Source: G039029935 sp039029935
Lineage (GTDB): Bacteria; Chloroflexota; Anaerolineae; Caldilineales; Caldilineaceae
Length of the DNA stretch: 6,903 bases
Assembly (NCBI GenBank): GCA_039029935.1
Contig: JBCCFC010000741.1
Coordinates: 1 to 6,903, forward strand
Direction: 5' to 3'
In this document: piece by piece, positions 1-6,719 of the stretch
Layout: the number at the start of each line of letters is the position of its first letter
Position numbering within the stretch: the first letter of the stretch is position 1
Made by a program: the position numbers and the translations under genes
The notes under the pieces: model-generated
Told to the model about the DNA's origin: nothing
Databases searched by the model: none
What the model saw: the letters and a program-made list of their open reading frames with translations, nothing else

Positions 1-1
1 A

Positions 2-1735
2 AAAATTGGTTATCCTGAACTACTTGTCGGGCGAGAGCAAGAGTTTAAAGAGTTTCACAAATGGATTGCGGGGATCCCCAAACGAATCTCAAAATCACGG
101 GTATTATTGGGGCGGCGTAAAAGTGGTAAAACGGCCTTTATGCAGCGGCTCTTTAATGAGCTTTGGACTGCCAACGATAAGGTAATCCCCTTCTATATCA
201 GCATTCCTGAAACAAAAATGTGGTATCCAGATTTTGCCTTATTATACTACCGGACCTTTGTCACGCAATATATCTCTTTCCTTGAGCGTGATCCTGCTTT
301 ACTCACAGCGAAACCTTGGACACTGGGACAAATTTCTGGGTATGGAGAAGCCAACTCACATGCTTCAATGATTCAACATGGTATATCCATTGATAGTAAC
401 TATGGAAAGGGGCTATATGATAGTGTATGGGAAACAGCATATCATGCCCCACAGCGATTTGCCGCCGTACAAGAACAATATATTTTGGTGATGATTGATG
501 AGTTTCAGTATTTGGCTTCACATATTTACCATCCCAGGGATCGACCGGATGAATCTATGATGCCTTGGCTACTTGGCAGCTATCACGATGTCTCTGAGTC
601 AAAGATTGCACCAATGCTGGCTGTAGGCTCCACTGTCGGTTGGGAGCTTGCCACTATGCGCCAACATCTCAAGGCGAGGCGACTGAAACGCATCCGGTTT
701 TCGCCCTATCTCACGGAAGACGAGGGGGCGGAGGCGGTATACAAATATGCCGAAGTCTTTGGGGAACCAATTAAAAACGAAACCGTCCCCCAAATCAATG
801 AGCTTTGCCTCTTTGATCCCTTCTTTATTTCTTGCGTAATCCAGAGCAGCTATCCCAACCGTGATTTGACCACCAAGCAAGGTGTGATTGATACGGTTAA
901 GTATGAAATCGAAAATGATGAATCTGAGTTGGCGGGTACATGGAGTGAGTATATTGAAACAACCGTTGAGCGTATTAACGAAACCTATGGGAAGCAAATA
1001 CTGCTTCACATGAATAAGCATAACAATCGTTCATGGACACCAAAAGAACTGAAGGGAGCCCTGAAGATTGAGGAAGATGAAAGCACCATCTTTAGAAAAC
1101 TAATTGCCCTCACCAAAGGCGATTTGCTCAAACAAGGGAAGTCCAATATCCGTTTTGAAGGGTTACAGGATGGCACATTGAGTTTGGTGGTACGTAGTCT
1201 TTTTGAAGAAGAAATTACAACTTTTGAGCCAGATTTACGTGCTGATTTTGAAAAGAAACTGGCTGCGTCCGAAGCTAAAAATAGATCGATACAGGGTAAA
1301 TTGAACGACCTGATTGGCAAAACTGCTGAATATTACCTCGCCACCAAGATGCGTACCCGCAAACGGCTTAAACTAAACACATATTTCAATGATGTGCCAG
1401 CGGGAGAACAATACGAAACCCGTTTGAACACACAAGACATTCGGACACGCATCCATATTCAGCGCGATGATGGACTCGACCGTGAACTCGATATTGTTGC
1501 AGAAACCAGTGACGAGCGTGTGTTGCTGGTCGAGGTGAAGAAGCAAAAGCGTAAGTCCAATGTTGAGAATGTTGAGGATTTTCAGGAAAAGGTAGTACTC
1601 TATCAAAAGCAAAATCCAGATGCCACAGTGTTACCAGCCTTTTTGTCTCTGGGCGGCTTTACTGACGATGCACGCCAGTTGTGCCAATCATCGGGTATTG
1701 CTTGGTCGGCAGAATTGGACGGCGTCAGTTTTTAA
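2..1735 (+). CDS. P-loop ATPase with C-terminal PD-(D/E)XK nuclease-like domain (5' truncated)
   Basis: The reading frame is open to the left edge, so the start is missing; the first in-frame start-like codon, TTG at 107, falls inside the Walker A region and cannot be the real start. Numbering visible residues from position 2: a 'VGREQEF' motif (about 9-15) of the kind that precedes the P-loop in STAND/archaeal-type ATPases; Walker A GRRKSGKT (37-44); Walker B ILVMIDEF with D166/E167; a sensor-like 'AVGST' near 210; then 'RRLKRIRFSPYL' (226-236), typical after the NTPase core. A middle region (about 335-405) looks like winged helix. The C-terminus has 'RELDIVAE' (D497) and 'LLVEVKK' (E511, K513), the D...ExK signature of PD-(D/E)XK nuclease folds. 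Known: such ATPase-nuclease fusions are widespread and mostly uncharacterised. Inference: ATP-dependent, nucleic-acid-related, cytoplasmic. It ends 27 nt before the next gene. Function unknown. Confidence 0.85.
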   Translation, partial: KIGYPELLVGREQEFKEFHKWIAGIPKRISKSRVLLGRRKSGKTAFMQRLFNELWTANDKVIPFYISIPETKMWYPDFALLYYRTFVTQYISFLERDPALLTAKPWTLGQISGYGEANSHASMIQHGISIDSNYGKGLYDSVWETAYHAPQRFAAVQEQYILVMIDEFQYLASHIYHPRDRPDESMMPWLLGSYHDVSESKIAPMLAVGSTVGWELATMRQHLKARRLKRIRFSPYLTEDEGAEAVYKYAEVFGEPIKNETVPQINELCLFDPFFISCVIQSSYPNRDLTTKQGVIDTVKYEIENDESELAGTWSEYIETTVERINETYGKQILLHMNKHNNRSWTPKELKGALKIEEDESTIFRKLIALTKGDLLKQGKSNIRFEGLQDGTLSLVVRSLFEEEITTFEPDLRADFEKKLAASEAKNRSIQGKLNDLIGKTAEYYLATKMRTRKRLKLNTYFNDVPAGEQYETRLNTQDIRTRIHIQRDDGLDRELDIVAETSDERVLLVEVKKQKRKSNVENVEDFQEKVVLYQKQNPDATVLPAFLSLGGFTDDARQLCQSSGIAWSAELDGVSF

Positions 1736-1762
1736 CTCAAACCCAAAAGGATAATTGACTGT

Positions 1763-2743
1763 ATGTTTGTAAAAAGGTTCGTCGCTTGTTTGTTGAGCCT
1801 CTTGATCATGTCAAGTTCGACCCCAACAATTTCGGCCTCACCATATGCTTGTATGAACGCCCGTGCTAAACTAGATATTTCCACAACCGTAGACGAAAAC
1901 GGCTTAAACATTGTTTCATCAACACCTGCAATCCACAATGCCCAACAATCCTATGAAATTTGGCGCAGCACGACACCCTACTTCACCGCTGGCGATAGCG
2001 GCTCAACCATGCTTGAATCTGCCCAAGGAACCAATATTGTTTTTGTGGACCCAGAGAGCGGTGTCGGCAATGTCAACGTAAACCATGCTTATGTCATCCG
2101 CACCTTTTGCGACAACGTGCTTGCCAGCGAAAAACGCATCGGTGAATTTGACTATCGCTTGATGACGACAGGAACGACTGATTTTAACTGGGTTGGCGTT
2201 CCGCTAATCCTAGAGGGCGTGACTACTGCCGCTGCTTTGGTGAATCACATCGAACTCAATAGCAGTCGTAGTCTTGACGTGCTTGCCGTCGAACAATGGA
2301 ACCCTGTCAGCCAAAGCTATGACTCATACTTACCCGATTTCCCCTTTTTGGGTGATATCGCTGTCAACACAGGTCAAGCATACCGTATCATCATCGAACT
2401 CACGGATGAGGTTATCGGCGATGCTATCTGGACGTTGGTCGGTGATATCCCAGAGCCAGCCACCTTTGACTATACACTTCATGCCACAGGCAGCACCAAT
2501 TTCAATTGGGTGCTTGCCCCGCTCGATAAACCAGCGTTGAACAGTGGCAGCGCACTCAACACCGACGCCCAAAGTAACACGCCATCCATCCCTGTCGTCG
2601 CCGTTGAACGCTGGAACACGGCCAGCCAAAGTTTTGATATCTATCTACCCACCTTACCCATCTTGGGCGATGTCCCCATCCAGATGGGACATGCTTACCG
2701 AATTTCGCTGGATATGCCGCCCGGAACGGTGCATTGGCAATAA
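1763..2743 (+). CDS. Secreted protein with tandem ~85-residue repeats
   Basis: This 326-residue protein starts at ATG 1763, preceded by AAAAGG at 1745-1750 (spacing of 12 nt, slightly long). Residues 1-25 form a signal peptide (MFVKR, hydrophobic core, cleavage near 'TISA'), so it is exported. Residues about 40-128 include 'YEIWRSTTPYF' and 'NHAYVIRTFCDN', resembling a fibronectin III-like beta-sandwich. After the signal only C30 and C116 are cysteines, so one disulfide is possible. Residues 129-213 and 235-318 are two copies of one module, sharing 'FDY.L', 'TG.T.FNWV..PL', 'VAVE.WN', 'SQS.D.YLP..P.LGD' and 'G.AYRI'. No catalytic motif is visible; a binding or surface role is inferred. Its last 10 bases overlap the longest possible reading of the following lipoprotein ORF. 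The family is not one I can name. Confidence 0.85.
   Translation: MFVKRFVACLLSLLIMSSSTPTISASPYACMNARAKLDISTTVDENGLNIVSSTPAIHNAQQSYEIWRSTTPYFTAGDSGSTMLESAQGTNIVFVDPESGVGNVNVNHAYVIRTFCDNVLASEKRIGEFDYRLMTTGTTDFNWVGVPLILEGVTTAAALVNHIELNSSRSLDVLAVEQWNPVSQSYDSYLPDFPFLGDIAVNTGQAYRIIIELTDEVIGDAIWTLVGDIPEPATFDYTLHATGSTNFNWVLAPLDKPALNSGSALNTDAQSNTPSIPVVAVERWNTASQSFDIYLPTLPILGDVPIQMGHAYRISLDMPPGTVHWQ
2147..2716 (+). repeat. Protein-level tandem duplication inside the secreted protein
   Basis: Copy 1 spans 2147-2401 (residues 129-213) and copy 2 spans 2465-2716 (residues 235-318), joined by a 21-residue linker. By eye the copies share somewhat under half their residues, with 'TNFNWV..PL'-type and 'YLP..P.LGD'-type blocks best kept. 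At DNA level they are diverged, so the duplication is old, and it is unlikely to be an active recombination repeat. Confidence 0.8.
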
Positions 2744-2781
2744 ACGTACACACAACATTGATGCACACATTGTTTCACTTT

Positions 2782-3951
2782 ATGGAGATACAGCAATTTT
2801 CTACGAAAAGAATTGACCGTATCGTTTTCTATCTGTGTATTTGTCTTCTCTGTATCTGTGTTTTATCCGCCTGTACACGGGGACGAGACCTTGTGCCCAC
2901 ATCAATACCAACAGCAATACCAACACCCTCACAGCCACAACTACCCCATGCAATCTCACCAAAGTTAGTTATCCCATCGCTGGCAAACGCTGCTAGACAA
3001 ACCAAGCAACGTATCATCGGAGAAACCCGATTCGCACCATCCTATCAACCAATGGCCTTTCGAAACCATTACGCAAGGTCTATGTCAATGCCCCGACGAG
3101 TTATCGGCCAATCGGTCAATGGTGCAGATATTGAAGCAGTACGTTTTGGGACAGGGCAAACAGCCGTTGCTATCATCGGTGGCATACACGGTTCCTTCGA
3201 ATCCAACACCGTTGTGCTGGCTGAACGCTTCATCGACATGCTCACGAGTGCCCACCATCTAGACCTGATTCCACCCACTGTTTCTATCCACATCATACCG
3301 AACATGAATCCCGACGGCTATGCCAAGCATGGCTACATCGGGCGCGTCAACGCACGAAAAGTAGACCTCAATCGCAACTGGGATTGCAACTGGAAAAACT
3401 ATGATGGCCGTTATCGCGGTTATGAATATCGTACTGGCTGGGGGCCATTCTCCGAGCCAGAGACCCGGGCCGTCAATGAGTTTTTGCTTGAAATTGTCCC
3501 AAAGGCTGTTATCTTCTATCACAGTAGCGGTGCATTCATTTTTTATGGCACATGCCAGCCACCCAATAATGTGCCACCCAATAGTACACAGAGGCAAGAT
3601 ACACCGACAGAAACGATTTCCTATGCACTTGCGCAGCAGGTCAGCGCAGCCACAGGCTATCCCATCTACAACCCGCCATCGTCTATGGGCGACCCCAACA
3701 CGACCATCACTGGTGACGCGACCGATTATCTTGACAGCATTGGTATTCCGGCCATCGGCATTGAACTGACTGAACATGGACACGATGTCATAGATTGGGC
3801 GGAGAATTTAGCGGCGCTGAATGCGTTGATTGCGTTTGCGAAGCAGTCTACAGTGGAACCCGCCGACTCCGCTGAGTCGGTTGCAGAAGATGATACCCTG
3901 CACGATTGGCTCAGGGAATTTGAATTGTTATGGTATGAGCAGTCAAAATAG
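2782..3951 (+). CDS. M14-family zinc carboxypeptidase-like lipoprotein
   Basis: I prefer ATG 2782 (389 aa), which gives a lipoprotein signal of normal length; ATG 2761 and TTG 2734 are in-frame alternatives and none has a clear ribosome site. Numbering from 2782: basic n-region, hydrophobic core and lipobox LSAC with C31, so the mature protein is probably lipid-anchored outside the cytoplasmic membrane. A Pro/Thr linker (about 38-54) follows. The catalytic domain (about 105-355) has the M14 zinc ligands 'GGIHGSFES' (H136, E140) and 'VIFYHSSG' (H247), substrate-binding 'NPDG' (176-179) and 'DLNRNW' (N197, R198), and general-base Glu in 'GIELTEHG' (E328). All key residues are present, so it should be active. 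M14 enzymes remove C-terminal residues from peptides or cut murein peptides; the substrate here is unknown. An acidic tail (about 358-389) is appended. The gene stops 4 nt before a perfect hairpin. Confidence 0.88.
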   Translation: MEIQQFSTKRIDRIVFYLCICLLCICVLSACTRGRDLVPTSIPTAIPTPSQPQLPHAISPKLVIPSLANAARQTKQRIIGETRFAPSYQPMAFRNHYARSMSMPRRVIGQSVNGADIEAVRFGTGQTAVAIIGGIHGSFESNTVVLAERFIDMLTSAHHLDLIPPTVSIHIIPNMNPDGYAKHGYIGRVNARKVDLNRNWDCNWKNYDGRYRGYEYRTGWGPFSEPETRAVNEFLLEIVPKAVIFYHSSGAFIFYGTCQPPNNVPPNSTQRQDTPTETISYALAQQVSAATGYPIYNPPSSMGDPNTTITGDATDYLDSIGIPAIGIELTEHGHDVIDWAENLAALNALIAFAKQSTVEPADSAESVAEDDTLHDWLREFELLWYEQSK

Positions 3952-3955
3952 TATC

Positions 3956-3997
3956 GCAGATTGCCTATCTGAGGACTGCAATAGATAGGCAATCTGC
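3956..3997. repeat. Perfect 15-bp inverted repeat (hairpin) after the M14 gene
   Basis: GCAGATTGCCTATCT (3956-3970) and its exact reverse complement (3983-3997) flank a 12-nt loop, only 4 nt after the TAG stop. It lies between convergent genes, so it could end or stabilise transcripts from either side. Neither strand has a T-run after the stem (AAATTCACC on +, GATACTATTTTG on -), so it is not a classical intrinsic terminator. No flanking direct repeat is evident. Confidence 0.75.
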
Positions 3998-4031
3998 AAA
4001 TTCACCTAAAATTATTTCAACAAGTATCGGT

Positions 4032-4126
4032 TTAGGAATGGCGATTAAATAACTTACCCATTTGGATCGACTCCGCGCGGGGCGTGCTCACTAAACACAC
4101 GCACGCTATTTAATCGCCATTCCTTA
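4032..4126. mobile_element. MITE-like element with 17-bp perfect terminal inverted repeats and TTA flanks
   Basis: GGAATGGCGATTAAATA (4035-4051) is exactly inverted at 4107-4123. The 89-bp unit is flanked by direct TTA at 4032-4034 and 4124-4126, as expected of a 3-bp target duplication. The 55-bp interior codes for nothing and contains the palindrome CCGCGCGG (4073-4080) and a GCGTGC/GCACGC hairpin (4082-4087/4101-4106). TNA-type 3-bp duplications are known for some IS5-family groups; assignment to that family is only a guess. The right-hand TTA is also the stop codon (TAA on the minus strand) of the PLP enzyme, so the insertion, if real, touches the gene end without changing its protein. 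Alternative: a bidirectional transcription-ending stem, though there is no T-run. Confidence 0.6.
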
Positions 4127-5236
4127 GAGTGCCTGTGCGAGGTCCGCAATCAAATCATCGGGATGTTCCAACCCAACCGAAATCCGCAACAAATCCATTG
4201 GTGTCTGTGTACCTTCGCCTTCTACAGGCGCACGATGCTCAATCAGGCTTTCAACGCCTCCCAAACTTGTTGCCTTTGCAAAAATTTGCGTTCCACTGGC
4301 AACGGCTGCCGCTTTTTCCGCACCACCATTGACTTGAATCGACAACATGCCACCATAATCATGCATCTGTGCCTTGGCAACCTCATGACCTAGATGACTC
4401 TCTAGCCCTGGGTAATGCACGGTGTGGACATCGGGATGGTCGGCCAAGAACTGCGCAATCTGCATGGCGTTGGCACAGTGACCACGCATTCGGTAGGGCA
4501 ACGTGCGAATACCACGCAACAACAGCCAGCAGTCAAAGCCACTGGGTACACCACCGCCAATTTCCTGTGCAACATGCATCTTCTCAAAAAAGTCATCTTG
4601 ACGTTTTGCCACGATCACACCACCTGTCAGGTCGCTGTGCCCACCCAGATATTTGGTCGTTGAGTGAACCACCATATCCGCACCCAGTGCCAATGCAGGC
4701 TGGAGCATCGGCGTCGCCCATGTGCCATCTACGCCGACCAATGCGCCACCCTCATGCGCAATATTGGCAACCGCTACAATGTCAGTGATTTTGAGCATGG
4801 GATTCGACGGCGTTTCGATCCACACCAACTTGGTGTTCTTCTGCATGGCCGCTTGCACCGCTGGCAAATCCGTCATGTCTACCATCGTGTGTTCCAATCC
4901 CCAGCGCGCCAGCGAATCTGCCACCAATTTGCGTACCCCAAAATAAGTATCATCGGGTAAGATTACATGATCGCCTTGCCCCAGCGATTGAAAGACACCA
5001 GCCACCGCTGCCATGCCTGACGCAAAGGCAATTGACCCCGCACCCCCTTCAAGCTCGGTCATACATTCTTCCAATGCTTGGCGGTTGGGATTCCCGCTAC
5101 GAGAATAGACGAAATCGCCCTCATTACCCCGAATAAATGTCGTTGTGAGGTGAATTGGTGGCATCACAGCACCCGTTTGTCTGTCAAAATTTCTGCCCGC
5201 TTGAATGGCAATGGTTTCAATATGTCGCTTGCTCAT
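4124..5236 (-). CDS. PLP-dependent Cys/Met-metabolism (trans-sulfuration) enzyme, cystathionine gamma-synthase/lyase family
   Basis: This 370-residue protein starts at ATG (5236-5234) with a good AAGGAG ribosome site at 5252-5247, 10 nt away. It is a cytoplasmic fold-type I PLP enzyme. Visible landmarks: 'YSRSGNP' (Y44, R46, reaching the neighbouring subunit's PLP phosphate), 'ASGMAA' (72-77), 'DDTYFG' (Y98, ring stacking), 'ETPSNP' (141-146), D170 (pyridine nitrogen), 'HSTTKYLGGHSD' with Schiff-base K195, and 'SLGGVESLIEHRA' (324-336) with 'LLRISVGLEH' (R351, substrate carboxylate). Family members catalyse gamma-replacement or beta/gamma-elimination on homoserine esters, cystathionine or methionine; which one applies here cannot be read from sequence. 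The usual 'VDNT' is 'VDGT' here (G171), a notable change beside the cofactor Asp. Length is close to the usual 380-400. It converges with the M14 gene and diverges from the serine hydrolase. Confidence 0.92.
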   Translation of the reverse strand: MSKRHIETIAIQAGRNFDRQTGAVMPPIHLTTTFIRGNEGDFVYSRSGNPNRQALEECMTELEGGAGSIAFASGMAAVAGVFQSLGQGDHVILPDDTYFGVRKLVADSLARWGLEHTMVDMTDLPAVQAAMQKNTKLVWIETPSNPMLKITDIVAVANIAHEGGALVGVDGTWATPMLQPALALGADMVVHSTTKYLGGHSDLTGGVIVAKRQDDFFEKMHVAQEIGGGVPSGFDCWLLLRGIRTLPYRMRGHCANAMQIAQFLADHPDVHTVHYPGLESHLGHEVAKAQMHDYGGMLSIQVNGGAEKAAAVASGTQIFAKATSLGGVESLIEHRAPVEGEGTQTPMDLLRISVGLEHPDDLIADLAQAL

Positions 5237-5285
5237 ATGGATGATTCTCCTTGATTTTGGTTCAGCTATTAAGAATGTGTGTTAC

Positions 5286-5314
5286 TTGCGTAGCCTATCA
5301 CATTTAATTAGAAT
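5286..5314 (+). promoter_or_regulatory. Candidate sigma70-type promoter of the serine hydrolase gene
   Basis: TTGCGT (5286-5291) and TAGAAT (5309-5314) are 17 bp apart in the 142-bp divergent intergenic region. The -10 matches 5 of 6 consensus bases, the -35 only the TTG. Transcription would begin near 5321, giving a leader of about 58 nt with AGGAG at 5367-5371, 7 nt before the start codon. For the divergent PLP enzyme gene I saw only weak promoter matches. Confidence 0.4.
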
Positions 5315-5378
5315 AAGTAAAATGCTTGTATGCATAAACACTCTGCACAAATAAAACTAGAATCACAGGAGAAAAACA

Positions 5379-6593
5379 ATGCTCAATCTTGTCTCGCCAG
5401 AAAGCGTCGGTCTGAGTACAGAACGGCTCAACTATATTCCAGAACGGCTCAATCGCTATGTAGATGAGGAAAAATTGCCCGGCTACATGGTGTTGGTGGC
5501 ACGGCATGGCAAGCCCGCCTATCTATACCGTTATGGTCTGTGCGATGTGCGCGCCAATGCACCCGTACAAGAAGACACCATCTATCGCATCTACTCGATG
5601 ACCAAGCCGATTACCAGTGTTGCTCTGCTCATGCTTTATGAACGTGGTCTGTTTCAACTAAATGATCCCGTTTCTCGCTTTATCCCTGAATTTAAAGACT
5701 TGGCTGTCTACAAAAGCGGTGATGTCAACAATATCGAAACCGAACCTACCCAGCGTGAAGTCACCATTCGCGATGTCATGACGCATACGGCAGGCTTCAC
5801 CTATGGCTTCTTTGGCGACCACCCTGTCGACCAGCTTTACAACCAACAGCGCGTGATGGACCGCAAAGGCACATTGCGCGACATGGTGCAGAAGCTGGCG
5901 GGGATACCGTTGGTATTCCAGCCAGGGACCCACTGGAGCTATAGCTTGGCAACCGATATTTTGGGTCATCTGGTTGAGATTGTCTCAGGTCAACCGTTGG
6001 ATGAATATTTTGAGCAACACATTTTTGCGCCACTGGGCATGGTTGACACGGGTTTCCATGTGCCAGCCAACAAAGTGTCACGCTTTGCCGCCAATTACCA
6101 ATTCGACGAGAATGGCTACAAGTTGATTGACGACCCCAAAGAGAGTACCTATCTACCCAAACCAACCTTCTTCTCTGGCGGTGGCGGGCTTGTGTCAACC
6201 ATCGCAGACTATCAACAATTCTGCACGATGTTGCTCAACAAAGGCGAACACAATGGCGCACGGCTTTTAGGACGCAAAACAGTGGAGTTGATGACCTCTA
6301 ATCATCTACCTGGTGGCGGTGATCTCACCAGTATGGGGCAAGCGGTCTTTAGCGAGACCCCCTATGATGGCATCGGTTTTGGGCTGGGTGTCTCCGTTGT
6401 GTTGAATCCACCAGCGTCACAGATTCTTGGTTCTGCCGGTGAATATGCATGGGGTGGCGCTGCAAGTACAGCCTTCTGGATTGATCCGGTTGAGGAGATG
6501 AATGTAATTTTCTTGACACAACTGATGCCCTCGTCGACTTACCCGATTCGACGTGAACTACGGGTACTGACCTACCAAGCGATTGTTGATTAA
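5379..6593 (+). CDS. Class C beta-lactamase-like serine hydrolase (probable esterase)
   Basis: This 404-residue protein starts at ATG 5379 with AGGAG 7 nt upstream. It has no signal peptide, so it is probably cytoplasmic, unlike true AmpC beta-lactamases. The nucleophile motif SxxK is 'SMTK' (S73, K76) in 'IYRIYSMTKPITSVA'; the second catalytic motif is 'WSYSLATD' with Y188; the third-motif position is 'YAWGGAAST' (358-363), the WGG form common in family VIII esterases and related hydrolases rather than the KTG of beta-lactamases. Other family blocks are 'VMTHTAGFTYG' (133-143) and 'FFSGGGGLVSTIADY' (264-278). Length is typical and the gene looks intact. Inference: it hydrolyses a small ester or amide, substrate unknown. 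It is transcribed divergently from the PLP enzyme; no strong terminator follows it. Confidence 0.9.
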   Translation: MLNLVSPESVGLSTERLNYIPERLNRYVDEEKLPGYMVLVARHGKPAYLYRYGLCDVRANAPVQEDTIYRIYSMTKPITSVALLMLYERGLFQLNDPVSRFIPEFKDLAVYKSGDVNNIETEPTQREVTIRDVMTHTAGFTYGFFGDHPVDQLYNQQRVMDRKGTLRDMVQKLAGIPLVFQPGTHWSYSLATDILGHLVEIVSGQPLDEYFEQHIFAPLGMVDTGFHVPANKVSRFAANYQFDENGYKLIDDPKESTYLPKPTFFSGGGGLVSTIADYQQFCTMLLNKGEHNGARLLGRKTVELMTSNHLPGGGDLTSMGQAVFSETPYDGIGFGLGVSVVLNPPASQILGSAGEYAWGGAASTAFWIDPVEEMNVIFLTQLMPSSTYPIRRELRVLTYQAIVD

Positions 6594-6684
6594 AAAGTTT
6601 GTTTGGTTTTGACAGTTTGCCAGCTTACAATGGCATTTTGGTTTGCAAAAACTATAAATTTTGCAAATTTAGAAAATTTGGGGG
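6594..6684 (+). promoter_or_regulatory. AT-rich region with paired TTTGCAAA palindromes upstream of the RNA promoter
   Basis: No gene is present. Two identical 8-bp palindromes, TTTGCAAA at 6642-6649 and 6660-6667, lie 18 bp apart, separated by ACTATAAATT-like sequence, and are followed by phased A/T tracts to about 6679. The tract ends just before the -35 box at 6685. It could be a regulator's tandem operator, an UP element, or both. A weaker promoter-like pair, TTGGTT (6603-6608) and TACAAT (6626-6631) with a 17-bp spacer, is also here. Function is inferred from position only. Confidence 0.4.
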
Positions 6685-6713
6685 TTGACAGCGAGTAAAA
6701 ACCGTGCTAGACT
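6685..6713 (+). promoter_or_regulatory. Strong extended -10 sigma70-type promoter for the tandem-hairpin RNA
   Basis: A perfect TTGACA -35 (6685-6690), a 17-bp spacer and TAGACT -10 (6708-6713) preceded by TGC (extended -10) form the best promoter in the window. It points rightward with the start expected near 6720, just ahead of the two structured hairpins and far from any coding start, which argues that it drives the RNA itself. Confidence 0.8.
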
Positions 6714-6719
6714 GAAATC

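Noticed and set aside
2452..2466. 'PEPAT' string in the secreted protein as a PEP-CTERM sorting signal
   Set aside because: It sits mid-protein in the linker between repeats with no following transmembrane helix or basic tail.
3259..3783. 174-codon open frame on the minus strand within the M14 gene, and other long antisense frames across the window
   Set aside because: They lie inside genes with clear family motifs, have no ribosome sites and give compositionally odd proteins; they are shadows of the real frames.
5237..5378. Methionine- or SAM-responsive riboswitch in front of the PLP enzyme
   Set aside because: The intergenic region is 142 bp, AT-rich and shared with a divergent gene; no multi-stem structure or terminator is visible on the minus strand.
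6618..6645. GCCA...TGGC stem followed by TTTTGGTTT as a terminator for the serine hydrolase gene
   Set aside because: Only 4 bp of pairing, an 8-nt loop and an interrupted T-run; too weak to call.
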